A DNA stretch of 64,000 bases from Hydractinia symbiolongicarpus (taxonomy: Eukaryota > Cnidaria > Hydrozoa > Anthoathecata > Hydractiniidae): assembly GCF_029227915.1 (NCBI RefSeq), contig NC_079886.1, forward strand, positions 20,372,501-20,436,500. Direction: 5' to 3'. The stretch's first letter is position 1. Each line of letters opens with the position of its first letter. A program made the position numbers and the translations under genes. Under the pieces are notes generated by a model. That model made no database searches. It was given only the letters and a program-made list of their open reading frames with translations, and was not told the origin of the DNA. Below are positions 32,463 to 42,361 of the stretch, in pieces.

Positions 32463-33040
32463 TTGTACCGTCTCAAGAAGATTGACGAGATTAAAAAGTT
32501 TATACTATCAAAAGTGAGCTACAGAGACAACCTTACCAAGCAATGCAAGCGTCGTGCAACAACAGATACATTCATTGACACTTCGGTAGTCACCGCAATC
32601 ACTGCTTTTAAAGTCGCTTTAGTCGTAACCCTCACTACAGGAGTTGGAATTCCAGTGAGTATTACTCTGGCTTCAGCTGGAATCGTGGGCTCTCTTCAGC
32701 TGTCGTGCATAAAGTGCAAAAAGTATTTGACTCAAAAGCCAAGATACATGACAAGTTCAAGACTTTTTCCGAGGCCAAGTTAGACTCCATCTCGAGCCTC
32801 ATCTTTAGAGCAGTAGAAGACTCTCGGATCTCGCATAAAGAATATCATTTCATCCTTAAAGAAGTCGAGCACTACCGTACTTTGAAAGAGCAGATTCGAC
32901 TAAAATCAAAGCGTGTTGTAGATACTATCACTGCCGAGCAACGTAAAGTCGTCTTAGCCAAAGGTAGGAAACAAGGAAAGCGCGATTTTTTACAACAAAT
33001 CGCCCGCACTTCCACTACCCCACCTGTCAATGTTACATAA
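32463..33040 (+). pseudogene. Polinton membrane/helical protein (one frameshift)
   Basis: Starts MYRLKKIDEIKKFILSKVSY, a charged helix. Two hydrophobic stretches follow (VVTAITAFKVALVVTLTT and ISITLASAGIVGSLQLS-like, residues about 40-80). After a frameshift near 32,705 come KVFDSKAKIHDKFKTFSEAK, ISSLIFRAVEDSRISHKEYH and FILKEVEHYRTLKEQIRLKS, ending at 33,040. The layout of helix, two membrane segments and long charged helices recurs in cnidarian Polinton-like elements as I recall. The role may be membrane remodelling or virion anchoring, but that is inference. One frameshift only. Confidence 0.5.
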
Positions 33041-33126
33041 CCTATGGTATAACCATTACAAATCATTATCTGCCATAGTCAACCAGTATCAACATCAATC
33101 AGTAGGTCTTCGTCAGATACTATACA

Positions 33127-33303
33127 TCAGGATTTTTCAGCGAGTTGTTGCAAATACTTTTCAAGATTCTTTTTGTATGCAATTTCAACACAGGGTTTGC
33201 AGTAAGGACCATCTGTTTGCGTGGAAACGTCCATGTACTTGATTTTGCGCATAGCCTCAACAAGATTGTCTTTATTCATTTTAGAATAACGAGGAACTTT
33301 CAT
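33127..33303 (-). CDS. intact 58-residue Cys-motif protein
   Basis: A minus-strand frame from ATG at 33,303 to TGA at 33,127. It begins MKVPRYSKMNKDNLVEAMRK, continues with IKYMDVSTQTDGPYCKPCVE, and ends KKNLEKYLQQLAEKS. The first 20 residues look like a short SAP-like helical pair, and YCKPC could bind a metal as half of a zinc site. No lesion is present in a region where neighbours are broken. It converges tail to tail with the membrane protein gene, 86 bases away. No family known to me; perhaps a late or regulatory gene of the same element. Confidence 0.5.
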   Translation of the reverse strand: MKVPRYSKMNKDNLVEAMRKIKYMDVSTQTDGPYCKPCVEIAYKKNLEKYLQQLAEKS

Positions 33304-33871
33304 TAAGGTGGAATCCTACTAAATAAGTAATATTTCGGAAATAAACACTTTCCCATTGATTTTTCATGCTTTAGTTATGCATAAGAATACAAAAAGCTGA
33401 AGAAAGAAAAAAAAAACTTTGAAAATCCATAATGGCGGTCTTGCAGTGGCAACCATGACCGTTTTAGAGACATAGCCGGTCGGCTAATAACTTCACAACC
33501 AAATGTCAAAATAGTATAAAAATTGGCAGGAACTTCAATCATATCCTAATCTGTGATCTTTATTGCCTATGTATAACAGTGTCCTATGATTTTCAAAATC
33601 GAAAAGCGGCAAAATAATTTTCTTATAATTTCTTTCTGAATTTCCTCAAAAAATATAACTGTAACTGAAATGACAAAATAGTATTAGATCATAGAATAAA
33701 CATCAAAGAACAACCTCTGAAAATTTAAAATCAAACAGATGTCCAGAAGACGTCCAGAAATGACAGCCCGACCGGACAGTGAAAAAAGTGAAAAGTGTCC
33801 GAAACTGTTAAAAAACAAAACAATAAATTTTATACTAAACCAAATTGAAATAGCAAGAGCTGTCTTAAAAC
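33304..33871. other. intergenic, nothing recognised
   Basis: AT-rich sequence between the small Cys protein and the Mutator-like transposase remnant. It should contain the right-hand boundary of the PolB2 element and one end of the transposon, but no inverted terminal repeats were found by eye. Confidence 0.5.
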
Positions 33872-34980
33872 TCAATAAACATGTTCAAAAACCACCAACT
33901 TCATATAAAGTTCCTTCTGTTCAAAAATTTTGTCGTTTCGTTTTTTTTTCAAATGTCGGAGGATCTTTCGCCGCCTTTTCACGGGAGATGTCGCTTTATG
34001 CTCCGATAGCCGTTTTCGTTTACGATTAAGGCTGCCACAGGATTTCGTCATATGGAACCCAGGATTGATGCTGAGAAATTTCATGATGTCTAAAGCCGCT
34101 TTTTGTCCATAATTGAAATGGCTGATGGCATCATACACCCCAAAACATGCTGTGCTTAGGCCAACATGTGTCGATTTGGGCACGTGGTTCCGAATTGTAC
34201 CGTTAAACGACTCATTGCAGTTCTGCATTTTTCCATGCAGGCACTTCTTTAACATCCCTTCTTTACAGAGGGCCATGTAAATTGGGAGAACTGATTTTCG
34301 AACTTCAACTGGTAATTCACCCTTTGACTTATAGAGATTAGTATTGTTGATCTTGTCCCGTTGATACTGACACCAAGAGTTGTGGGATTTTGAACAAGAA
34401 TCATGGTAATTAGAAACGTGAAACATGAACGCCAAGTACAGTTTTCGCATTTCATCAAGTTTACCAACATTTTGACGCAATGCGATTCCAAAACAAATCT
34501 GCAATGTATCAATCTTGGCATCTGTTAATCTACCCCTACCTCAAAGACCTTTGTGTTCTTTTTGAGTTCTTTTTGAGTTTACAAAGTTTGTTACCGATTC
34601 TCTTTTGGTAGTGGCCGATGCATTCTCGTTTCTTCATAGGTTTTTCATCACCATAGATATGTTAAACAGCTGGGAAGGCTTTACTATCCCCATGTTCATA
34701 AAACTTTGTGTAGTTAAAACCATGCTTTTCAACAGATCTCCCAGAGATTTTTAACGCTCCAGCAGTTTCCATTGCGGGTGACGATCCTGTGTGTTTTAAA
34801 TTACATTGTGCACTAACTTCCACAATTCGTGGCTCTTCGGGTCTGTCTTGGAAATTTTTGCCATACTTGTACAGCCTTTCCTTCTGTTGGCCATTTTGTC
34901 ATAGCCTGCCTTTGTCATTGGTAGGTAGCGCTGCATGTCAAATATTCGATTCGGGTTCCTTCCAATCTATGCATGATGTA
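33872..34980 (-). pseudogene. Mutator-like transposase remnant
   Basis: Minus-strand pieces in order are MQRYLPMTKAGYDKMANRRK, FYEHGDSKAFPAV, RECIGHYQKRIGNKLCKLKK and TDAKIDTLQICFGIALRQNV. Then come SHNSWCQYQRDKINN and CLHGKMQNCNESFNGTIRNH, with VPKSTHVGLSTACFGVYDAI following. The CLHGKxQNxNESFN phrase with SWCxYQR upstream is typical of a Mutator-like transposase domain widespread in cnidarians and arthropods. The last 210 codons (34,504-33,872) are unbroken and end in a Lys/Arg-rich tail; the upstream part has many stops. It abuts a Polinton polymerase fragment and is probably nested in it. Confidence 0.65.
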
Positions 34981-34984
34981 GGGA

Positions 34985-36035
34985 TGCTATGACGGCCCAC
35001 TTGAAACATGCTTCATCTTCATTTTTTGGGTTAATGACGACATTCTTTGAGGATATTCATTTGGGTAGTTCTATGTATGATGAATCTCTTGTTAGCCTCA
35101 GCTTATGAAAGTCTACATCAAGGAGTAGGATTCGACTAATGTTGAACCCGCTCTGAGGTTGTGCTGGATTTTCCACGTGTGTTTTGATATCAGCAAACAT
35201 CCTATCCAGCAAACATCCTATCCAAACTTCTATCATCTTGCTGTTAAAGACTTTCTTCACCTCAATATACTCGTCGTTAGCCTCCCCCAAGTTTGATAGT
35301 ATTTTTTTCCTCCACATGATCCACAGGGACAGCTGTACCTTTACTTGTTCCATATCTCTTGCCTTCTCATCAACCAAGATTTTCACATTAGGTCTCACCA
35401 GCCCTATATATCCGTCGACGTCGGCCTTTTCTACACCAGAAATGCGGAAACGTCGAAATTTCTTATGTAGTGAGTGCTTATGTTCCCTAAGGCCCGAAAT
35501 CTTGCCCTGGCTGATCATATAGGTTTTGAATATCTTTGAGATATTCTTCCCGTGCCTCCTGTTCGACTTCGTCGTGAAGCGTAGGTCTTGCGATGATATT
35601 AGTCGCACTGTCATATAATTTCATCACCTTACGCTTGAAGGTCGCGTAGGTTGTCTTGACTCCTTCCTTTATAGGCTTGGTAACAGTGTCCGCTAACCAG
35701 TTGTACCATCCTCGCAACTTAGTTTTCACAATCCCACGAGTTTTCGACAGTCCCTGTTTTTGAAACACATCCATTTCAGATTTTGGTAATAACCAGTCAT
35801 ACCATTCCTGGATTATATCCCCTACAACCGAAAGATTTTTTGATAGTTTCTGTTTCTCAAACACATCTATATCCTCCGATGTTATAAGTTGGACTGGTTG
35901 TATAGCCCTCCTAGGTGGTCCCCGTGGTTGATATTCCAGCAAAGCAACCAGGTCAGCCTTGCGTAACCTATAGTAACCAGTCAACCCACGGTTTTTCGCA
36001 ATATCACGTAATTCTTTTACAGTGTGCGTAATCAT
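34985..36035 (-). pseudogene. SAP-domain plus Polinton DNA polymerase N-terminus, element B
   Basis: A 182-codon frame starts MITHTVKELRDIAKNRGLTG with YYRLRKADLVALLEYQ, a SAP/Rho-N-like DNA-binding helix pair. Two similar blocks follow (DIDVFEKQKLSK and EMDVFQKQGLSK), then a basic helical region. A shift near 35,510 leads to KVQLSLWIMWRKKILSNLG, QPQSGFNISRILLLDVDFHK and LRLTRDSSYIELPK, matching 5,270-5,620 of element A, with FKWAVIASLHH at about 35,000. The rest is cut off where transposase sequence begins. It shows what the N-terminus of this polymerase branch looked like. Confidence 0.75.
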
Positions 36036-36292
36036 CTCCTTATTTTGTTTCTACATTGGATTTCAAATCAGCTGCTCAAAACTAGCACAGTCGGTATGTT
36101 GGATGCTACTGTGCATGCAGCGATTTTTGATGACGTCAGCAGTGTGCGGGGGGAACCATTTTTACTCATTTGCCGCATTCTTTGATATGAATGAATTAAC
36201 ACAGCATCATAGGGACTTTACCATGCGTGCCTAAGCACAGCATGGTAAGTACTTGTACTGGATGGACGTCGACTTGTTGGGTTTGACTGTGG

Positions 36293-36320
36293 CGTGCGTG
36301 TGTGTGTGTGTGTGTGTGCG
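36293..36320. repeat. short (GT)n microsatellite
   Basis: A run of GT dinucleotides with a few interruptions between the element B polymerase and virion-type gene. Confidence 0.85.
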
Positions 36321-36538
36321 CATGTGCCATAACATACATTTCTCTATCTCTATAGGTGATGGAATAAAGTAATACTTAGTAAAACTTTCCTCGTCTCAGA
36401 CTGACTAAGATAACTAGCGCCATACCTTTCAACCGAGTTGTATTTCCAGGTAGACTTGTGCGTAATAGTTGGACCCTTGTTTATAGATGCTTCCAAGTTT
36501 GATGATGACCGTACATTCACAAGATTCCTGGGGCACCT

Positions 36539-36964
36539 TTACTTATGGAAACTAGTTCTAATTTTACCCTCCCACTCCTTCAGTTTAAGGTTGATGTAAC
36601 GATCTTTCTTTACACTTATGTTGGTGAAGCAATGCCCTTCCAAAGCCTCCACTTTCTTCAAAATCTCGTTGTATCTACTTAACCACTCAGGGTAGTAACC
36701 AAGATCAAACGACATAGTGAACGCGGATTTCTCACTATATTGAGAGACGCCCTGGGAGTAGATATTTTTAGGGGACTTTATCAGCATTGCTGATAGGTTG
36801 TCTTCCTTAAGATATCCAATCACGAATCTTTCGTCTTTGCCTTTCTTTACAGGAATAGAATCACCCAGGACCAGGTTATCGATATTTACATCTTTCATAT
36901 TGTACGGTTTTATGTTACAGTAAACATCTTTTGATTTAACAATTTTGTCTCCAAATTTCAACAT
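36539..36964 (-). CDS. probable Polinton virion protein, 141 codons (element B)
   Basis: Intact frame MLKFGDKIVKSKDVYCNIKP ... VNIDNLVLGDSIPVKKGKDE ... IYSQGVSQYSEKSAFTMSFD ... EALEGHCFTNISVKKDRYIN. It is a clear relative of 19,604-19,122 at roughly half identity by eye, with conserved FGD, KGKDExFVIGY, YSQGVSQ, SFDLGxYPE and CFTNxxVKKDR. Conservation across two diverged copies indicates past selection. It lies upstream of the element B polymerase fragment on the same strand. Confidence 0.6.
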   Translation of the reverse strand: MLKFGDKIVKSKDVYCNIKPYNMKDVNIDNLVLGDSIPVKKGKDERFVIGYLKEDNLSAMLIKSPKNIYSQGVSQYSEKSAFTMSFDLGYYPEWLSRYNEILKKVEALEGHCFTNISVKKDRYINLKLKEWEGKIRTSFHK

Positions 36965-37041
36965 CCTATTTCCTATCCTATAGGAAAATATTATATCAAT
37001 ACTTTTTTAAAGTGGCTAGAACATTTTGAATAAGTTCAGGC

Positions 37042-37412
37042 CATGGACTTGAAATCTGAACCAAGTTCTATCATTATGAACAGATCATTTGCACATGTGC
37101 GGATTATTTCCCGTACCGCCTCTGCTGCTCCATTTACTACCGATGTTACTAGGATTGTGCTAGAACTTGCTTATGTATCCCCTCGACCACCTTCACTCTG
37201 GTTCTTACATATTCTCTGTCTTGCTGCCTCTACTACTCCCTCTACTGCTGCCTTTACTAGTACCGTTAATAATACCGCTCCTAACATTTTGTTACAACCT
37301 TCTGATATACTTGGTAAGGTGGAACTATGTTCTGCGTTGCTACTTGCGTCATGTACTTGACCAATTTCGCTCTGTTTGATAACTTGTTGTGTAAGTTCTT
37401 CTGCTCATTCAT
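37042..37412 (-). pseudogene. unidentified small Polinton protein, element B
   Basis: One frame runs MNEQKNLHNKLSNRAKLVKY ... QVYQKVVTKC, then TAG. It resumes nearly at once with MLGAVLLTVLVKAAVEGVVE and, after one TAA, AAEAVREIIRTCANDLFIMI, ending TGA at 37,042. It has a charged helical start, a short Ala/Val-rich hydrophobic middle and a helical end, with no recognised domain. It sits between a DUF4116 gene and the virion-type gene on the same strand. The Ala/Ser-rich plus-strand frames over it are shadows. Confidence 0.45.
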
Positions 37413-37509
37413 TTTATAGATCGATGCTGTATTTAATTTATCAATAAATTTTATCAATAAATTTTAAAGTAGCTAGAAACTTATGAATCAGGAGATTTCC
37501 CTAATTCAA

Positions 37510-38162
37510 TCACGATTGCTCCCACAATTTTGATATCTCTTGCTTATCATCTTCCGGCATGCACCAATCCCAATATCGATCTGGATGCCATGTTAATGAA
37601 AGTAGTTCATCCCTAATTTTAATTTTCTGTACTTTCTTTTGATGATATGTATTGATCCATAGATTAGAATTATTTGGATGTTCAATTGTTTTTAAAATTT
37701 GAGATGAAATGAACCAGTCCGGAACATACTCGATCATAAAGGGGTCATGTTCAACTGCTTTAGCACACATCTCCTGGGCTTTAAAGCAATCTGGAACATA
37801 CCTGAGCATGCATGGATCCTTTTCAACTGCTCTAGCACACATCTCCTGGGTGTTGAATTATTCTGGAATATGCTGAAGCATATGGGGTTGTTCTTCAAGG
37901 ACTTTTTTGGACATTTCCTGAGTCTTCAGATGATCTGGAATATACTTGATCATTTAGGGTTATTCTTCAACTGCTCTAGCACACATTTCATAGGTTCTGA
38001 AACAATCTCCGGCACATACTCGATCATATAGGGGTCATTTTCAACAGATATGGTGCATATGTTCTGAGTCTTGAAATGATATGGAATAACCATAATTAAA
38101 TAAGGGTTATGTTTATCAATATTGTTGTATATTTCGCTGCTTGCATTTCTGAACCAACTCAT
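37510..38162 (-). pseudogene. DUF4116-type repeat protein, element B
   Basis: Starts MSWFRNASSEIYNNIDKHNP, comparable to MSWLQN of 20,288. Repeats include MVIPYHFKTQNICTISVEND, MIEYVPE, MLRYVPDCFKAQEMCAKAVE and MIEYVPDWF. The C-terminal block WHPDRYWDWCMPEDDKQEIS is complete and ends at 37,510. Two small frame breaks occur near 37,850-37,960. This C-terminal WDWCMPED block, also in DUF4116-1, sits outside the repeats and may be the functional part. The gene heads the minus-strand row of element B. Confidence 0.7.
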
Positions 38163-38351
38163 TTTCTCTTTATTATATTCAGAATTTCTTTATCAAGAAA
38201 TTTTTAGATAGACAGATAGTGTGAATTAGGGAATTTCCCCTACTGAACTTGACCATGATGTGGCTGGCGGATTTGTCGAATGACGGCGGATTTTGCCAGA
38301 TGCCGTCAGATTATTGAGTTTTTTTGCGCATGCGCAGAATCAGGGGATTTC

Positions 38352-38379
38352 CCTAATTTTGCGCATGCGCAAAATTAGG
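38352..38379. repeat. 28 bp perfect palindrome
   Basis: Centred on GCGCATGCGC, flanked symmetrically by CCTAATTTT and AAAATTAGG. A second GCGCATGCGC lies about 25 bases upstream, each next to GGGGATTTCCC or a related word. It lies in the spacer upstream of the element B DUF4116 gene, near the likely end of that element. Confidence 0.9.
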
Positions 38380-38448
38380 TGATTTCACTAATTTTGTGAC
38401 GACAACGTAACCAGCATTTACAAAGTACGCTTATATTTGTTTTTCTAG

Positions 38449-40957
38449 GACATTCCTTTATCCATTCCTATCAACTAATGAGCGCTACCCTCTACATTGG
38501 CCGTCCAACCTCCAGTCATATGACCATGTTTTGATAGAAGTTAATGCAGTAAATCGAAGAATGATTAAAAAAAAATTTAAGGAAACTATGACAGAAAAAA
38601 TTGTTGCCATAAAAGAGATATGCAATAAAGAATTTTTTGATAAGTATGAATGGTAAGTAGAATTTGGTTCTTGTTATTTGTTTTTTTTGGCTGAGATATC
38701 CTGTTCTGTCTGTATAAAATAAGGAGTGATTATAGATCTTAGCTTATAGATCCTAATCTCGTTACATTTTGGAGTGGCCTTTAACGTATTACTTTCTCTG
38801 ATTTGCGTTATGTAGACCTTCGTTTTGATAAGTGAAATGTGGTATACATGACGCTCTTTGTAAAGGTTTGTAAAAGCTCACTTGGAATATAGTTTGTTTT
38901 CAAAACATTGTTTTTGGTCTTATTTAGCCAAAAAAGATTGATGAAGGAAAAGACGTCTAACCTTAATGAAATGCTACTATGGCATGGTACAAAGCATTCG
39001 GCCGTTGAACATATCGTCTGTCAAAACTTTGACTGGAGATTATGCAAAACGGGAGCTTATGGTGAAGGATTGTATTTTGCGAAACAAGCAAGCTACAGTG
39101 ATTCATACGTTGATGTCAACAATAAAAACGAAAGTTCCATGTTTTTAGTTGATGTATTGGTAGGTGATTATTGTACGGTAGGTAAATCTACTTAAGTATT
39201 TCATTACCCTAGGGGAGAATAAAAACTAGTCCAACGTAATAAGTTGAGATATTAACTTTTATATTACAAAAAAATATTTCCCCAACAAACGAGACTTACT
39301 TTAAGTTTGTTAATAATTTCATGACTATATCATTCTTAAGAAGAATGAGAGTTAAGTGAGAAGAAGCGCGACACGCAAATTAGGCTTTACAGCGATGGCA
39401 GCTAAGTCACTGGACGGCCAAGGCAACGATGGATGAGAGTAGAGGTGGGCAAACCATATTTTGGTGGGCGCTCCATTTTGGGAATAATTTACCCATGAAA
39501 TTATTAACAAACTTCAACTTAAGGTAAGACTCGTTTGTTGGGGAAATTTTATTTCATAGATTATTCTCAGACCCCTTAGAGTGAGGCAAGATTTCACATT
39601 TGATCGCCAGCGAGTAACTAGTTTTAGTGGAGTATGTTAATAAGATATAAATAGTAATACAAGTCTTTTCTTAGGTTATAGCAACAGTTTAACAACTATC
39701 GGTCTACAATCGTGGACAAAAATATTGAGACTAAGGCAGTTTTTTACTTATTATCCAAATATGGACAAATGAATCAAATAATCAATATTCTGCAGCCGGC
39801 AGGCTGCAAAGTGGCTACATTTCCACACAAGCAGGCCAGGCAGAGAGTGTTGAAAAGTTGCTGGTCACATTCTTTAGCACGCCCGCACACAGACATAATT
39901 CACGTCGGGGACCACGAAGGCCCCGAAATTCGTGATTAATGGCTTTGTTGACGTCAGCAACAAATAGCACATTTTAAGAATTTCGTATTTACCAAATAAC
40001 CTAAGTTCACTCTGAACATTGCCAAGTGAAGTTTGACAAGTTCAAGATGTGTGAATCTAGTATAGATTGAGCCTACGCAATTACTTGTGGTGGCGAACTT
40101 CGAAATTCGTTGTCTTGTACCAACATATTTTGACTACGATTGTATGTTCGCCAGCAACAACGGTGTAAATCCGATAACTTCGGTAACAGAAATTTCGTGG
40201 AGAAATCCACTCAGGCGAAAAGAGTAATTGGAATAATCCGTCATTTGAATTTTTAATGACGTCAGCAAAGACCCGCAAATTCTCTCGATCGATTTTATAT
40301 TTTTATACGCACAAAACTGATATGTTACATGGATTCTAAAATGTCTAGAGTTTAGAGCTCCCTCGTAGGCTAAGAGTCTCTCGTTTATTACATTCTGTGC
40401 ATTTTCTCATTTCCGCGTAAACATTAAATCCTGGCTATCTTTTTTTATAATTTCGATTTTTAGTGTTTGCTGGCTTTCAGCTCTTTTGTCTTGATATGCA
40501 AAATGCAATTTGTTTTAATCATTATGCTCTGCACAATCGTTAGTTTTAAATATTTGTTACTTCCTGCCTTTAAATGCGTGAAGTAAAAACATTTCGTCTC
40601 ATTTATTTCTAACTAACACAATAATAATTTGTACACTACATTTTTTGTTAAAGTTTCCTTCAGTTCTCTTTCCCGGCGTCGTTATTAACTTTGAATTTTA
40701 GTTCTTAAAACAGCAATTTATCGCGTGTAAATATTGTTAATTTTGTTGCAATTCTTAAAGACATTAAAAATACTCTTTTAAAAGTATTGTAATTTTACAC
40801 ATTTTAGGGCTCATCTTCTTATAAAAGACCGCCAGAAAAGGAAAGGCATCGCCCTTATGACAGTTGTGTCGACGATATGCGCAATCCAACGATATATGTT
40901 ATATTTGAGCGAGACCAGTTCTACCCCAGATACTTGGTAACATATAAAAGAAATTAG
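38449..40957 (+). CDS. PARP-family ADP-ribosyltransferase, C-terminal catalytic exons
   Basis: Three exons with matching phases: 38,449-38,652, 38,928-39,177 and 40,808-40,957 (TAG), with donors GTAAGT and GTAGGT and acceptors TAG. The protein piece reads RYPLHWPSNLQSYDHVLIEV, EICNKEFFDKYE, then LLWHGTKHSAVEHIV with the NAD-binding His and GAYGEGLYFAKQASYSD with the Tyr. FLVDVLVGDY and a final NPTIYVIFERDQFYPRYLVT follow. The third triad position is Leu in YLV, as in mono-ADP-ribosylating members, and the order resembles vertebrate PARP7/10/12/14-type enzymes. No stop in any exon. Upstream exons are not seen; Polinton sequence lies directly upstream, so the 5' part is farther left, lost, or unrecognised. 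Confidence 0.8.
39269..39551. repeat. fold-back element in PARP intron
   Basis: About 50-base arms, TTTCCCCAACAAACGAGACT... at 39,269-39,320 and its near reverse complement at 39,493-39,551, enclose about 170 bases. Differences are few, including a short insertion. Likely a small MITE; ends and target duplication are not clear. Confidence 0.65.
39940..40330 (-). repeat. GTGGA-family repeat, partial copy in PARP intron
   Basis: Contains TGACGTCAGCAA near 39,950 and GGAGAAATCCACTCAGGC near 40,200, with AATGACGTCAGCAAAG at 40,255. These words are characteristic of the repeats at 45.4, 50.3 and 55.8 kb. Boundaries approximate. Confidence 0.45.
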
Positions 40958-40999
40958 TGTATGTATTCTTGTTTGCGTTTAATTTGAAGTTTATTTTTT

Positions 41000-42360
41000 A
41001 TTTTTTGTATTAGTTTTTATATACTTCTATGTTATTTGTATCTATTGTTAATGTTGGCGAATGAGAATCGCAATAAGCAACGAAATGTTGGTTGAAACAT
41101 ATCTTTAATAACAACTGCATTTTTTCAAAATGGTTGCCTCGCAGCTTTATTTCGGAAAATGCCCGCAGCAATTTAAACTTTTAGTTTTTACTACGACTTT
41201 TAAAAGCACGTCCATCTCTTTAAATTTTAAATGCATGTTTTCATTTTTTTTTTTTTTAATTTTTATGCAAAGTTCTATTTCTGCTTCTTTTAATATGCTA
41301 TACTTCTTGTGTGGCGAGCTTTCTTCATTAAATCATAGATACAAGAGCAGAGGTTAATTGCCTGACTTTCTTGCATTATGCAGGAAAAAAAACTTTAATC
41401 GCCGCGTTATTTTGCATATAATTTCGAGAAAAGATACCCTTGTTGCCTTCTAATTGCCTAATTTTTTGTTTAGTTAAATTTTTTAATACCCTTTAGTTAT
41501 AGTTTTTTATAACATTTTTCGTTTTATCATACCTAGCCACCCAGCTATGAGAACCTTCCCGCTGCAGTTTATTCAGGCAGAAATATAACCCATGATGTTT
41601 TTTCTAATAATTTGAAGTTGTTTTTCTGACAGTGGCTAGTTCGGTGTAGTTTGCACAATATAAATTTTTGAATTATGTAATTGTAAATTGCATATTATAC
41701 TACTTTATACTATAAGGACATCTTTTAGTTTGTTCGCATTCTGTGTAGTTTAGTCAAAGAAACTTTCGCGATTCCAGAATATATTTTGGAGAAACTTTTG
41801 GCAATTCAGAAGTTGTAAAATTTTTCGGTTTTCGAAACTAGGAAGTTTTTGCAAGATAAACTTCCACCATAAAGATTGGATGTTTTTCCTCTTTACGCTA
41901 TTTTACAAAATCGCTAAAATTTCTCTGATTAAAGACATCTTTGGAATATTCTCTCAATTCCGAAAATTAAGACTTAAAAGACGCAATAATTACAATTCTG
42001 TTAGTTTAAATTAATTAGCCTTGCTTGCCGGAGTTGATAGGCCTTCTTTTCTGATAACACTTGCCTTCTTTGAAAAGGAGTGTCAGTTATTCTATACTTG
42101 TTGATACTCTCATCTGCAATGCAATATTATAAGTGTCTCGTGTTGGTCTTAAAGGTTGCCTCCGACCTTATAACAAATTTATCTAAATCGAAAGAAATCA
42201 TTAAACCATTTTATAAAAAAGTATTATTTAATGAGTTACTTACAAAATAAAAGAAAACACGATCTATTTATTCCATGTTTTCATAAAACCTTGAGCTTTA
42301 ACCGCCATTATTGCTGCATTAAACACACGCTTTCAAATCTTGAAAAAACATCAGGATACC
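41000..42360. other. intergenic, nothing recognised
   Basis: AT-rich sequence downstream of the PARP stop. No coding frame, RNA gene or clear repeat was identified. Short open frames lack exon borders or domains. Confidence 0.55.
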
Positions 42361-42361
42361 G

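Noticed and set aside
37043-37379. Plus-strand Ser/Thr/Leu-rich frames
   Set aside because: They oppose a minus-strand Polinton gene remnant with neighbours on the same strand; the Leu runs are complements of its Ala/Val/Ser codons.
38300-38400. Possible CRISPR-like or bacterial operator array because of repeated palindromes
   Set aside because: Only two unevenly spaced palindromes, no spacer series, and the context is an animal genome with Polinton genes.
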